Below are positions 36,523 through 45,376 of a stretch of DNA of 64,000 nucleotides, piece after piece. The DNA lies in assembly GCF_014192645.1 (NCBI RefSeq), contig NZ_JACHYE010000004.1:235572-299571 (forward strand). Reading direction: 5' to 3'. The position numbers and the translations under genes are program-made. How positions within the stretch are numbered: position 1 is the first letter of the stretch; each line of letters starts with the position of its first letter. Under the pieces are notes generated by a model, which was not told the origin of the DNA, ran no database searches, and was given only the letters and a program-made list of their open reading frames with translations. The stretch comes from Herbaspirillum sp. Sphag64 (lineage in GTDB: Bacteria; Pseudomonadota; Gammaproteobacteria; Burkholderiales; Burkholderiaceae_D).

Positions 36523-37483
36523 CGCTCGCTTGCTATTGCTCAACGCCGATGTCGTGGCGTCCTTCCTGCAACCGAACGATGTCTTGCAAGCCGTACGCGA
36601 TGCCTTTCTGTTGCACAGCGAAGGCAAGGGCCGGGTATTCCCTGTCATCCGCGAGAAGCTTGCCACTGGCGGTATCTTCGGTATCAAGGCCGGTGATGTG
36701 CAGATCGATAGTCTGCTCGGCTTCAAGGCCGCTGGTTTCTGGCCAGACAATCGCACCCTCGGCAGCGAGCCACATCAAGCCACGATCATGCTGGTCAATC
36801 CAGCGACGGGTCGTCCGCAATGCATCATCGATGGTAATGCCATTACCACGGCGCGTACCGGCGCAGCGGGGGCTATCGGTCTGCAACAGATGGCACCAGA
36901 GCATGTCAGTCAGCTGTGCGTGTTTGGCACAGGTGTGCAGGCGCGTGCGCAGCTGCGTTATGCGTTGCAGGTCCGGCCTGATATTCGTAAGGTGCTTTAC
37001 CTCAGTGCCGATCACCAACCCAGCGCTAGCTTTGAAGCCTTGTTCCGCGACCAAGTCAGCCTGCAGCACGCCACTGATGCCGATGCCGCCGTGGCCTCCA
37101 GCCAGATTGTGGTTACCACAACACCTGGTTTGGGAGCGCTATTTCACGTTGCTGCGATTCAGCCGGGAACCCACCTGAATTGCGTCGGTACCGACACCAA
37201 AGGCAAGCGCGAGTTACCAGAGGGCGTCTTGCCTCGGGTGCGGCTGGTAGTCGATGACGCCATTCAGGCGCGACAGATTGGCGAGACGCAATGGGCGCCC
37301 GAAACACCTTGCCACGAGATTGGTGATTTGTTACGTGGTGCAGTTCAACTGCAGCGCCAGCCGGACGACATTACCCTGTTCGACATGACCGGGCTGGCGC
37401 TGCAAGACTTAACGGTCGCCCGTCTTATCTACCAACGTGCCCTTGCTAGCGGCGTTGGTATCGACGTTGCATGGCCCTGGTAA
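36512..37483 (+). CDS. Ornithine cyclodeaminase/mu-crystallin family protein, iminosuccinate-reductase-like
   Basis: A 323-aa NAD(P)-binding protein. The substrate-side segment is KAAGFWPDNRTLG, the DGNAITTARTGAAGAIG helix is typical, and the Rossmann loop is CVFGTGVQARAQL. The family includes ornithine cyclodeaminase, alanine dehydrogenase (archaeal), ketimine reductases and BhcD, the iminosuccinate reductase that makes L-aspartate. Its place between two hydroxyaspartate-type ammonia-lyases favours imino acid reduction. The ATG at 36512 lies inside the end of the regulator gene (11-base overlap). Confidence 0.8.
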   Translation: MSNNARLLLLNADVVASFLQPNDVLQAVRDAFLLHSEGKGRVFPVIREKLATGGIFGIKAGDVQIDSLLGFKAAGFWPDNRTLGSEPHQATIMLVNPATGRPQCIIDGNAITTARTGAAGAIGLQQMAPEHVSQLCVFGTGVQARAQLRYALQVRPDIRKVLYLSADHQPSASFEALFRDQVSLQHATDADAAVASSQIVVTTTPGLGALFHVAAIQPGTHLNCVGTDTKGKRELPEGVLPRVRLVVDDAIQARQIGETQWAPETPCHEIGDLLRGAVQLQRQPDDITLFDMTGLALQDLTVARLIYQRALASGVGIDVAWPW

Positions 37484-37506
37484 TTTTTTGATCGATTGAG
37501 ACCATC

Positions 37507-38670
37507 ATGTATGCTGCTTTAACATGGCAATCCCTGCCAACACTGGAAACGCCGCTGCTACTGCTCGACGAGCAAACAATGCAGCGCAATATCGTGCGCA
37601 TGCAAACACGCATGAACAGTTTGGGTGTGGCTTTCCGCCCGCATGTCAAAACCAGTAAATGTCCCGAAGTCGCGCGGCGGCAGCTTGCCGCTGGTGCGAC
37701 AGGTATTACTGTATCGACGCTGAAGGAAGCGGAAGAATTTTTCGGCCAAGGCTTCAACGACATTCTTTACGCCGTGGCGATGGTGCCAAACAAGCTTGAG
37801 CATGCCTTACAACTATTGCGTGCCGGGTTGCATCTGACCTTATTGGTGGAATCGGTTGCCGCTGCCGAGATGCTGAGCCAGCATGGTCGTGCCAATGGTG
37901 TTTGCTATGAGGTGCTCATCGAGGTCGATACTGACGGCCATCGCTCCGGTATTGAACCCGCTGATCCCTTGCTGCTGCAGGTAGCCTCTACATTGCAAAA
38001 CGATGGCAAGCAGGGCGCGCGGTTTAAAGGCGTACTGACTCATGCCGGTAGCTCCTATGACCTACGTACTCCCGAAGCACTGGTCGCCATGGCGGAGCAA
38101 GAACGTTCACTTTGTGTGCTGGCGGCAGAAAACCTGCGTGCGGCTGGCTACCCGTGTGAAGTCGTCAGTATCGGCTCGACGCCGACGGCATTGAGCGCGA
38201 CGTCTCTGCCCGGCGTGACCGAGGTGCGTGCCGGTGTTTATGTTTTCTTTGATCTGGTGATGGCGGGTGTGGGTATCTGCAGCAAGGAAGACATCGCTCT
38301 CAGTGTACTGTGCACAGTGATCGGTCATCGTCCAGCGAACGGCTGGATTATTACGGACGGTGGCTGGATGGCGATGAGCCGTGACCGTGGCACACAGAAG
38401 CAGGAGCACGATTTCGGTTACGGCATGGTGTGCGATGTTGCTGGCAAGGTGATTCCGGAGTTGGCGTTCACGCAGGCCAATCAGGAGCACGGCGTACTGC
38501 AATGGGATGGTCAAGCGCAGACCAATATCGCGCAGAAATTCCCGATTGGGTCACAGTTGCGGATTGTGCCCAATCACGCTTGTGCCACCGGGGCGCAGCA
38601 TCAACGGTATGTCGTGCTGCCAGCGGTGGGGAATGAGTTACAGGTGTGGGAGCGGTTTGGTGGGTGGTGA
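37507..38670 (+). CDS. DSD1-fold PLP enzyme: D-threo-3-hydroxyaspartate/D-serine dehydratase-like
   Basis: A 387-aa protein of the alanine-racemase-fold group that includes eukaryotic D-serine dehydratase, Delftia D-threo-3-hydroxyaspartate dehydratase, D-threonine aldolase and BhcC. The PLP lysine is about Lys48 in RPHVKTSK, and the phosphate site includes HAGSSYDLR and VSIGSTPT. The C-terminal metal motif is PNHACAT, giving His357 and Cys359. From family knowledge, the H-x-C pair marks the Zn-dependent dehydratases, whereas aldolases carry H-x-D. I therefore favour a dehydratase over an aldolase. It closes the operon and is followed by a terminator. Confidence 0.82.
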   Translation: MYAALTWQSLPTLETPLLLLDEQTMQRNIVRMQTRMNSLGVAFRPHVKTSKCPEVARRQLAAGATGITVSTLKEAEEFFGQGFNDILYAVAMVPNKLEHALQLLRAGLHLTLLVESVAAAEMLSQHGRANGVCYEVLIEVDTDGHRSGIEPADPLLLQVASTLQNDGKQGARFKGVLTHAGSSYDLRTPEALVAMAEQERSLCVLAAENLRAAGYPCEVVSIGSTPTALSATSLPGVTEVRAGVYVFFDLVMAGVGICSKEDIALSVLCTVIGHRPANGWIITDGGWMAMSRDRGTQKQEHDFGYGMVCDVAGKVIPELAFTQANQEHGVLQWDGQAQTNIAQKFPIGSQLRIVPNHACATGAQHQRYVVLPAVGNELQVWERFGGW

Positions 38671-38701
38671 GCGTTAAGTTTGCTCCCGGCATCAGATAAC
38701 A

Positions 38702-38734
38702 AAAAAACCTCGCCTTGTAATAGCGAGGTTTTTT
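38702..38734. terminator. Bidirectional intrinsic terminator
   Basis: AAAAAACCTCGC at 38702-38713 pairs perfectly with GCGAGGTTTTTT at 38723-38734 around a 9-base loop. It lies between the convergent hydroxyaspartate operon and the tauABC-like operon and can serve both. Confidence 0.92.
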
Positions 38735-38761
38735 GCCTTCACGATTGACTACGCGCCAGCC

Positions 38762-39643
38762 CTAGCTTTTCCCTTTCCAGGGAACCAGCGCTCGCTCCAG
38801 CAAGCGCATCCCGTAGCTGAACGCAAACGCGCACGCGGCGATCACGGCGATGCCGACGAACACCGCATCGGTGGCCAGAAAATGTGAGGCCGACATGATC
38901 ATGAAGCCGATGCCCTGATTGGCGGCGATCAGTTCAGCTGCCACCAGTGTGCTCCAGCCGACACCCAGTGCAATACGGATGCCAGTGAGAATTTCTGGCA
39001 AGGCCGAGGGCAAGACGACTTCCGTTAGCAATTGCCAGCGCGTTGCACCCAGCGACAGCGCTGCGTTGACCCGCTCTTGCGGTAACGAGCGCACACCTGC
39101 CTGCGCCGAGAGCACGATCGGGGCAAACATGGCCAAGGTCAGCAGGGTAATCTTGGAGGCTTCGCCGATACCTAGCCAGATAATCATCAAGGGTAAATAA
39201 GCCAGCGGTGGCAATGGCCAGTAAAACTCGATTGGGGTATCGAGTACACCCTTGACCCAGCGGTTCAATCCCATCAGCAAGCCCACGGGGATGCCGAGCA
39301 CAACAGCAATCCCGGCAGCCGACAGAATTCTGAGCAGGCTCGCTGAGACGTGCTCCCACAGGGTCGCATTGGCATAACCATCTTCCCAGATACTCTGCGC
39401 AATCGTGAGCACCTCGGCTGGTGTCGGCAGAAATAGATGGGATACCCAGCCGGTTTGCGAGAGCAGCCACCACAGCGTCAGAATAGCGATGCCTGCGACC
39501 GCACTGATCGCCGCGGTGGAACCTTCGCCAATGCCAAAGCTGCGCATGTTGACCAGCTTGGGCGACGTCGATAACGTTTGCTGCGAGCCGGCGCTGGACT
39601 CGGCCTGATGCAGCAGGGGTAGGGATTGGGCTTGTTCGGTCAT
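38762..39643 (-). CDS. tauC: Taurine/aliphatic sulfonate-type ABC transporter permease (TauC-like)
   Basis: A 293-aa inner-membrane protein with about six helices after a 45-residue hydrophilic N-terminus. The BPD_transp_1 domain carries the EAA-type loop [22 protein letters not shown]. The segment [20 protein letters not shown] is typical of TauC and SsuC. Its start overlaps the ATPase stop by 4 bases (39640-39643). No taurine dioxygenase or other desulfonating enzyme is adjacent. Confidence 0.88.
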   Translation of the reverse strand: MTEQAQSLPLLHQAESSAGSQQTLSTSPKLVNMRSFGIGEGSTAAISAVAGIAILTLWWLLSQTGWVSHLFLPTPAEVLTIAQSIWEDGYANATLWEHVSASLLRILSAAGIAVVLGIPVGLLMGLNRWVKGVLDTPIEFYWPLPPLAYLPLMIIWLGIGEASKITLLTLAMFAPIVLSAQAGVRSLPQERVNAALSLGATRWQLLTEVVLPSALPEILTGIRIALGVGWSTLVAAELIAANQGIGFMIMSASHFLATDAVFVGIAVIAACAFAFSYGMRLLERALVPWKGKS

Positions 39644-40425
39644 AGTGTCACAAGGTCTTCGGTTTGGTGAACAATGGCGCGAATCTCTTCGCGCAATTCG
39701 GCAAAGGCGGGCAAGGTTTTGATGGCACGGGCATCGCGTTCGGCGGCAAAGCGGCGCACAAAGTCTGGTTCAAAGCGCGCCACAATACGGCCCGGGCGTG
39801 GCGACATGACGATCACTTGCGTGCCAAGGAAGAGTGCCTCTTCGATGGAGTGGGTGATAAAAAATACCTGCTTTCCGGTGCGTGCCCACACCGATACCAG
39901 CAGCTCCTGCATCTGTTCGCGGGTCATGCTGTCGAGTGCGCCAAAGGGCTCATCCATCAATAAAATTGTCGGGTCCGGGGCCAATGCCCGTGCCAGACCA
40001 ACACGTTGGCGCATACCGCCGGAGAGTTCATAGGGAGCCGAGTGGGCAAAGTCTTGCAGGCCAACCAAGCGCAGCAGCTCTTGCGCCCGCTCGTTGCGTT
40101 CGCTTTTGGAGAGGCCGGCAAATTTCAGCCCTAGTGCGACATTTTCCAGTACGGATTTCCAGGGCAGCAAACTGTCCTTCTGAAACACCACACCGCGTTC
40201 GGCACCAGGTTGTGTGACCGGTACGCCATCGAGCGTGATACTTCCTTCGGAGAGTGGTAAAAAGCCTGCCATGGCATTGAGCAAGGTGGATTTGCCGCAG
40301 CCGGATGTGCCCAATGCGACCACAAAACTACCGTTAGGAATATCCAGCGACACCCGGTCCAGGGCATGGACGACCTGGCCGTCGCGCGCGGAAAAAAATA
40401 CGCTGGCGTTATCTACTTTCAACAT
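39640..40425 (-). CDS. tauB: Taurine-type ABC transporter ATP-binding protein (TauB-like)
   Basis: A 261-aa ABC ATPase: Walker [10 protein letters not shown], signature [16 protein letters not shown], Walker [14 protein letters not shown], and H-loop [14 protein letters not shown]. The pattern is that of the nitrate/sulfonate/taurine group. The ATG at 40425 (MLKVDNAS) is preferred over 40455. It is coupled to the permease by an ATGA overlap. Confidence 0.9.
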   Translation of the reverse strand: MLKVDNASVFFSARDGQVVHALDRVSLDIPNGSFVVALGTSGCGKSTLLNAMAGFLPLSEGSITLDGVPVTQPGAERGVVFQKDSLLPWKSVLENVALGLKFAGLSKSERNERAQELLRLVGLQDFAHSAPYELSGGMRQRVGLARALAPDPTILLMDEPFGALDSMTREQMQELLVSVWARTGKQVFFITHSIEEALFLGTQVIVMSPRPGRIVARFEPDFVRRFAAERDARAIKTLPAFAELREEIRAIVHQTEDLVTL

Positions 40426-40510
40426 CGCTTTGTCTCTTTGCTCCAGAAAATGCAAGCGCCGTGCGATAGGTTCCTATCGGCACGGCGGTCGGTTGGGGTG
40501 ACTGTGCTAC

Positions 40511-41521
40511 TTATTTCAGTGACGATACCGCTGTTGGTGTCACGAATGACGCATAGCTGGGCAGGACGTCAGAAATCTTCTTTTGCTCCTTCAGAAAAGC
40601 CGAGGTTTCCTTGAGGATCTTTGCAATACCGGAGTTTTCACCGCCACCCAACCAGATATCGGATGCTTGTGCTGTGACTGGCACCAGGTTCAGGTTCTGA
40701 AGGCCCGCAGCTTGATCAGCAGGGGTACCACCGAGCAGCTTTGCCAATTGCTTGGCGTTCTCGCTATCTTTGCTCCATGCCGCCTTGTCGTTGATGAAGG
40801 ACTTGGTTTCTTTATCCACGACGCTGCTAAAAGCCTTCAGAAATTCAGGATGTTCCTTGGCAAAGGTGCCGGTAGCGATCCATGCGGAAAAGGTTGGTGC
40901 ACCTTTTTCGGCGACATCTTTCGAGGTTACCAATACCTTGCCGCCTTTTTTCAGTTCAGTCAGTGCCGGGTCCCAGACGAAGCCACCGTCGATATCGCCA
41001 CGGTTATAGGCTGCGACGATTTCTGGTTGGGGAATGGCAAAGATGTGGACATCTTTTTCAGTCAGGCCCTGGTTCTTGATCAATGCCAGCAATTGATAAT
41101 GGTCGGTCGAAACCGGTGCTGCAGCGAGCTTCTTGCCCTTGAGGTCACCCAGACCATTGATGCCGGAGCCGTTACGTACGACCAATGCTTCGTCGGTACC
41201 GGAGATGGAAGCCAGATAGAACGCCTTGACATCCAGACCGCGCGATGCGGCAGCGGCAAACGGGCTCGAACCGACGTAGCCGACTTGCACGTCACCGCCA
41301 GCGATAGCGGCGATCACGTCTGCACCGGAGTTGAATTTACGGAAGTCAATCTTGGTGCCGGTTGCCTTTTCAAAGTCACCGTTGGCAATGGCCAGCGAGG
41401 AAGGCAAGGCATCGGTTTGATAACCGACCACAACGGTCTTGTCGGCAGCGATGGCGCTGACTGTGCCAGCCAGCAAAAGTGCGCCCACGGCCGCACTGAA
41501 TAATTTTTTTGTAATTTTCAT
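40511..41521 (-). CDS. tauA: Taurine-type ABC transporter periplasmic binding protein (TauA-like)
   Basis: A 336-aa secreted binding protein. The signal peptide is about residues 1-26 (ending AGTVSAIAA). The mature part shows VVVGYQTDALPSSLAIANGDFEKATGTKIDFR by blocks, a GADVIAAIAGGDVQVGYVGSSPFA segment and AAYNRGDIDGGFVWDPALTEL, which are typical of TauA. Ligand specificity between taurine and other sulfonates cannot be read. It is the first gene of the three-gene unit. Confidence 0.9.
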   Translation of the reverse strand: MKITKKLFSAAVGALLLAGTVSAIAADKTVVVGYQTDALPSSLAIANGDFEKATGTKIDFRKFNSGADVIAAIAGGDVQVGYVGSSPFAAAASRGLDVKAFYLASISGTDEALVVRNGSGINGLGDLKGKKLAAAPVSTDHYQLLALIKNQGLTEKDVHIFAIPQPEIVAAYNRGDIDGGFVWDPALTELKKGGKVLVTSKDVAEKGAPTFSAWIATGTFAKEHPEFLKAFSSVVDKETKSFINDKAAWSKDSENAKQLAKLLGGTPADQAAGLQNLNLVPVTAQASDIWLGGGENSGIAKILKETSAFLKEQKKISDVLPSYASFVTPTAVSSLK

Positions 41522-41690
41522 CGTCAGTTCCTATCTCGGTTCAGCGGTGCGCAGAGTTACGTACCTGTGCAAAGTATGCGAATTGGCTGACATTTGAACA
41601 ACGATCAATTTCAACAATCCTTATGCGATTACTGAGCATCAGTAACGGCGCAGTGCCTATCAGGTGTGATGCTTTTCTACGCTTTACTAT

Positions 41691-41870
41691 TGCGAGTATG
41701 GCGACGTCTGCCAGCATGCAGAGGATCTCAAAGGCGAGACCGCACCACCCGCCGTCGGCATCGTCCATGCTGATCAACTGATGCGACTCGCTGTTACCTG
41801 TGCAGGTTTGTTGCGCGATGAAGCGCGGCGGCAGGTAGAAGAGATTGAAGTGAAGAGTGAACCGGCATAA
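41691..41870 (+). pseudogene. Broken copy of the 125-aa unknown protein family (C-terminal half)
   Basis: In frame from 41691 to the TAA at 41870 the translation contains VGIVHADQLMRLAVTCAGLL, followed by RDEARRQVEEIEVKSEPA. It matches the C-terminal block of the protein encoded at 30661-31038 almost residue for residue. There is no start codon, and a stop lies in frame at 41667. Further 5', similarity (SASMQR against ASALER) appears only in another frame, suggesting a frameshift near 41720-41745. It lies in the upstream region of the tauA-like gene and is not expected to be expressed as a full protein. Confidence 0.75.
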
Positions 41871-41895
41871 CCGCACGCCCAAGCCCGATTTGTAG

Positions 41896-41917
41896 CAGCG
41901 CCTCTTGCCGGGCGCTG
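41896..41917 (+). terminator. Hairpin after the broken gene copy
   Basis: CAGCGCC at 41896-41902 pairs with GGCGCTG at 41911-41917 and is followed by TTTGT. It probably was the terminator of the decayed gene. The T run is short. Confidence 0.5.
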
Positions 41918-41943
41918 TTTGTATTGGGCACCGTTTATACCTT

Positions 41944-41972
41944 AATTAATAAAACAACTTGATTTATTAATT
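41944..41972. promoter_or_regulatory. ROK-type operator upstream of the fructose-type ABC operon
   Basis: AATTAATAAA at 41944-41953 and TTTATTAATT at 41963-41972 form a perfect 10-bp inverted repeat with a 9-base spacer. A/T-rich arms around a 9-base centre are the known shape of NagC/Mlc (ROK) sites. It lies 132-161 bases ahead of the first gene of an operon that ends in a ROK regulator gene, so autoregulation is likely. Confidence 0.65.
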
Positions 41973-42104
41973 GGCGCGGCATATATTTTGATCCGAGATC
42001 AAGTCAGCAGCGCCCGGTGCCAGAGCACGAAAAAAATCAATCACGGCGTTGCTTGCAGGTAATTTATGGCTTGATCTCACGCCTGTTAACCGGAGGAGAC
42101 ATCC

Positions 42105-43085
42105 ATGACATTGAAAAACTGCATTGCGCTGGCAATGCTGGCAGCGGTTGCATCCGCTGCTTCAGTTGCTGCAGCAGCCGACCAGCCCATCATCGGCCTG
42201 ATCACCAAAACCGATACCAATCCCTTTTTCGTCAAGATGAAGGAAGGCGCACAAGAAGCCGCAAGACTCAAAGGTGCCAAACTGCTGACTGCTGCAGGTA
42301 AATCCGATGGCGACAATGCCGGTCAGGTCACCGCCATTGAAAACATGATCGCCGCCGGTGCCAAAACCATTTTGATTACCCCTAGCGATTCCAAAGCCAT
42401 CGTGCCGTCGCTCAAGAAGGCGCGCGCTCAAGGTGTGATGGTGATTACGCTGGACAGCCCGACTGATCCGCAAGAAGCTGCCGATGCCTTGTTTGCTACC
42501 GACAATCTGAAGGCTGGCATCTTGATCGGTCAGTATGCCAAGGCCAGCCTGGGCAACAAGCCACTGAAGATTGCGACACTAGATCTGTTTCCAGGACATC
42601 CGGTCGGTATCGCGCGCCATGATGGCTTCCTGCAGGGGGTCGGTGTGAAGAAGGGCGACCCGGCGCTGGTCTGCATGCAGGATAGCTATGGCGATCAGGC
42701 GAAAGGCCAGACCGCGATGGAAAACTGTCTGCAAAAGAATCCCGATATCAATCTGGTCTATGCCATCAACGAGCCTGCCGCCGCTGGTGCATACAAGGCG
42801 CTTAAGGCAGCCGGCAAAGAAAAGAGCGTGATGATCGTGTCCGTTGACGGTGGCTGCGAAGGTGTGCGTAACGTGAAGGCGGGCATGATTGCGGCAACCT
42901 CGCAACAATATCCGTTGAAGATGGCTGCGCTCGGTGTGGACGCCGGCGTCAACTACGCCAAAAACGGGACAAAGATCAGTGGTTATGTGGATACCGGCGT
43001 GACCCTGATTACGGACCATCCACAAAAAGACGTTACCAGCAAAGACACTCAGTTCGGCCTCGATGCCTGCTGGGGTAAAAAATAA
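42105..43085 (+). CDS. frcB: Sugar ABC transporter, periplasmic binding protein (FrcB-like)
   Basis: A 326-aa secreted binding protein of the ribose/fructose group (Peripla_BP_4). The signal peptide is about residues 1-25 (ending ASVAAAA). IGLITKTDTNPFFVKMKEGA is the usual opening of the mature protein, and LDLFPGHPVGIARHDGF resembles fructose-binding FrcB. The GGAGGAGAC ribosome site precedes ATG 42105. The matching permease and ATPase follow. Fructose is the best guess for the ligand. Confidence 0.87.
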   Translation: MTLKNCIALAMLAAVASAASVAAAADQPIIGLITKTDTNPFFVKMKEGAQEAARLKGAKLLTAAGKSDGDNAGQVTAIENMIAAGAKTILITPSDSKAIVPSLKKARAQGVMVITLDSPTDPQEAADALFATDNLKAGILIGQYAKASLGNKPLKIATLDLFPGHPVGIARHDGFLQGVGVKKGDPALVCMQDSYGDQAKGQTAMENCLQKNPDINLVYAINEPAAAGAYKALKAAGKEKSVMIVSVDGGCEGVRNVKAGMIAATSQQYPLKMAALGVDAGVNYAKNGTKISGYVDTGVTLITDHPQKDVTSKDTQFGLDACWGKK

Positions 43086-43156
43086 GATTGAAACCGGAGT
43101 GTTGCTGCCTTGGCAGGCGGCCACTCCCTTTGCTGAATCTACCGCGAGACCTCTTC

Positions 43157-44113
43157 ATGAAATTCCCCTCTGATCGTCTGCCCCCGATGTCGTCGCTGGG
43201 GCCATTAGTGGCATTGCTGGCGGCATGCTTCTTCTTTGCTACCCAGTCGTCACATTTTTTCAGCGGCCAGAATTTTTCGCTGATCCTGCAACAAGTCATG
43301 GTGGTCGGTGTGATTGCCATCGGACAAACGTTGATCATTCTGACTGCCGGGATTGATCTGTCCTGTGGGATGGCGATGGCGCTGGGCTCCATCATCATCA
43401 GTAAATTTGCTACCGAGCTGGGCTTGCATCCTTATCTGGCAGTCGCTTGCGGCTTGCTGGCCTGCACTTTGATCGGACTGGTCAATGGCGTGCTGGTGAC
43501 CAAGATCAAGCTACCGTCGTTCATTGTGACATTGGGCACGATGAATATCGTCTTTGCCATTACGCAACTGTATTCGGGTGCGCAAACGGTGACTGATCTG
43601 CCGGAGACTTTGCAGTTTCTGGGTAATACCTTTCAGTTTGGTCAAACCAGTATCACCTTTGGTACCTTGCTGATGCTGGCGTTGTATGCGCTGGTCTGGT
43701 TTTATCTGCGCAATACCGCGCCCGGACGGCATATCTATGCGGTAGGTAATAACCGCGAGGCGGCGCGTCTGACCGGGATCGCAACGGATCGTGTGCTGGT
43801 CAAGGTCTATATGTTGGCGGGCTTGCTGTATGGCGTGGCGTCACTGCTGTCGGTGGCGCGCATGGGGGTGGGTGATCCGCAATCTGGACAGACCGAAAAT
43901 CTCGATAGTATTACCGCCGTTGTGCTGGGTGGCACAAGCCTGTTCGGTGGACGCGGTTCCGTTACTGGTACCTTGATTGGTGTCTTGATTGTGGGTGTGT
44001 TTCGCAATGGCCTGACCTTGATGGGCGTACCGTCGGTATTTCAGGTCCTGGTCACGGGCGTACTGGTGATTCTTGCTGTCGCTACCGATCAACTGACACA
44101 TAAAAAGGGCTGA
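43157..44113 (+). CDS. frcC: Sugar ABC transporter permease (FrcC/RbsC-like)
   Basis: A 318-aa inner-membrane protein with about eight to ten helices. IGQTLIILTAGIDLSCGMAM and the cytoplasmic loop AVGNNREAARLTGIATDRV are typical of the carbohydrate uptake-2 permeases, as is AVVLGGTSLFGGRGSVTGT. ATG 43157 is preferred over the TTG at 43088, which would add a cysteine-rich, unlikely N-terminus. Confidence 0.9.
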   Translation: MKFPSDRLPPMSSLGPLVALLAACFFFATQSSHFFSGQNFSLILQQVMVVGVIAIGQTLIILTAGIDLSCGMAMALGSIIISKFATELGLHPYLAVACGLLACTLIGLVNGVLVTKIKLPSFIVTLGTMNIVFAITQLYSGAQTVTDLPETLQFLGNTFQFGQTSITFGTLLMLALYALVWFYLRNTAPGRHIYAVGNNREAARLTGIATDRVLVKVYMLAGLLYGVASLLSVARMGVGDPQSGQTENLDSITAVVLGGTSLFGGRGSVTGTLIGVLIVGVFRNGLTLMGVPSVFQVLVTGVLVILAVATDQLTHKKG

Positions 44114-44116
44114 GAG

Positions 44117-44908
44117 ATGACAACCACTACTGAGATCATTTTTCAGGCGCGCGGTCTGGTCAAACGTTATGGTCAGGTCACGGCACTGGATGGTGCTGAC
44201 TTTGAGTTGCGCGCTGGCGAAATTCTGGCGGTAATTGGCGATAACGGTGCCGGTAAATCATCGCTGATCAAGGCGTTGTCAGGTGCCGTGATTCCCGATG
44301 CGGGGCAATTGCTGCTAGCTGGCAAAGCGGTCCATTTCAGCTCACCGATCGATGCGCGTGCGCATGGAATCGAGACGGTCTATCAGGACTTGGCAGTGGC
44401 ACCGGCAATGACAATTGCGGAAAACCTGTTTTTGGGACGCGAAATATTAAAGCCGGGTTTGCTCGGTAAGCTATTCCGGCTGACTGATAAAAAGAAGATG
44501 TTGTCCGAGGCGATTCGTCACATGCAGGATCTTAAAATCGGCATTCGCTCCATGAGTCAGGCTGTCGAAACCTTATCTGGTGGCCAGCGTCAGGGTGTCG
44601 CGGTAGCGCGTAGCACGGCTTTTGCCAAGCATGTGGTGATTCTGGATGAGCCAACTGCTGCACTCGGCGTGAAGGAGGGCAATATGGTGCTGGAGCTGAT
44701 TCGCCGGGTACGCGATCGCGGCTTGTCGGTCATCCTGATCAGCCATAACATGCCACATGTGTTTGAAATCGCTGATCGTATTCACATCCAACGTCTCGGC
44801 AAGCGCGTGGCGGTAGTGAATCCTAAAACGATCAGTATGTCGGATACCGTGGCAGTCATGACCGGGGCCAAGAATCCGCAGGACTTACCGGAGAACGCGC
44901 ATGCTTAA
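44117..44908 (+). CDS. frcA: Sugar ABC transporter ATP-binding protein, single-domain (FrcA-like)
   Basis: A 263-aa ABC ATPase with Walker A GDNGAGKSS, signature LSGGQRQGVAVARS, Walker B VVILDEPTAALGV and H-loop VILISHNMPHVFEIADR. It has one ATPase domain, like FrcA, not the fused double domain of RbsA. It overlaps the next gene by 8 bases. Confidence 0.92.
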   Translation: MTTTTEIIFQARGLVKRYGQVTALDGADFELRAGEILAVIGDNGAGKSSLIKALSGAVIPDAGQLLLAGKAVHFSSPIDARAHGIETVYQDLAVAPAMTIAENLFLGREILKPGLLGKLFRLTDKKKMLSEAIRHMQDLKIGIRSMSQAVETLSGGQRQGVAVARSTAFAKHVVILDEPTAALGVKEGNMVLELIRRVRDRGLSVILISHNMPHVFEIADRIHIQRLGKRVAVVNPKTISMSDTVAVMTGAKNPQDLPENAHA

Positions 44909-45359
44909 AGGAATCGATCCGCTGTTGTCGCCCGACTTGCTCAAGGTATTGTGCGAGATGGGGCATGGCGATGAAGTCGCGGTGGTGGATGCCAATTTTA
45001 CGGCAGCTTCACTGGGGCGCGGCAAGCCGATTATCCGCTTGCCGGGGAATGATTTGCATCGTGCCTGTCAGGCTGTGCTGAGCGTCTTTCCGCTGGATGC
45101 TGCCGTGGCACAACCGGTGGCGTATATGAAGGTGTGCAATACGGCGTCAGGTTATCTGACCGGTTTACAAACCTCGATTGTGAATTTGCTAAAAGACAAT
45201 GACGTCGCGCAGCCGGAGCAGTGCGAGGCGATGGAGCGGTTCAGTTTTTATGAGCGTGTCAAGCAGGCTTACGTGATCGTGCAAACCGGCGAAATGCAAC
45301 CCTATGCCAACTTCATCTTTAAAAAAGGCGTCATCCTCGCAGAGGAGGCTGCTGCTTAA
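44901..45359 (+). CDS. RbsD/FucU-family sugar mutarotase-like protein
   Basis: A 152-aa protein of the RbsD/FucU fold, whose members convert between anomers or ring forms of ribose or fucose. The opening LKGIDPLLSPDLLKVLCEMGHGDEV is diagnostic by its blocks (catalytic His in EMGHGDE), and the end VQTGEMQPYANFIFKKGVI is typical. It sits where a sugar kinase gene (frcK) is found in rhizobial frc operons. It overlaps the ATPase gene by 8 bases, so the product is linked to the imported sugar. Confidence 0.87.
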   Translation: MLKGIDPLLSPDLLKVLCEMGHGDEVAVVDANFTAASLGRGKPIIRLPGNDLHRACQAVLSVFPLDAAVAQPVAYMKVCNTASGYLTGLQTSIVNLLKDNDVAQPEQCEAMERFSFYERVKQAYVIVQTGEMQPYANFIFKKGVILAEEAAA

Positions 45360-45376
45360 CCGGCAGTACAGTCAAT

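Noticed and set aside
37507..38670. Calling this gene a beta-hydroxyaspartate aldolase (bhcC) or D-threonine aldolase
   Set aside because: The metal motif is H-x-C as in the dehydratases, not H-x-D as in the aldolases. A full beta-hydroxyaspartate cycle would also need bhcA, which is absent here.
40583..41503. 306-codon open frame opposite the tauA-like gene
   Set aside because: It is antisense to a well-supported binding protein gene. Its length comes from codon bias on the true strand.
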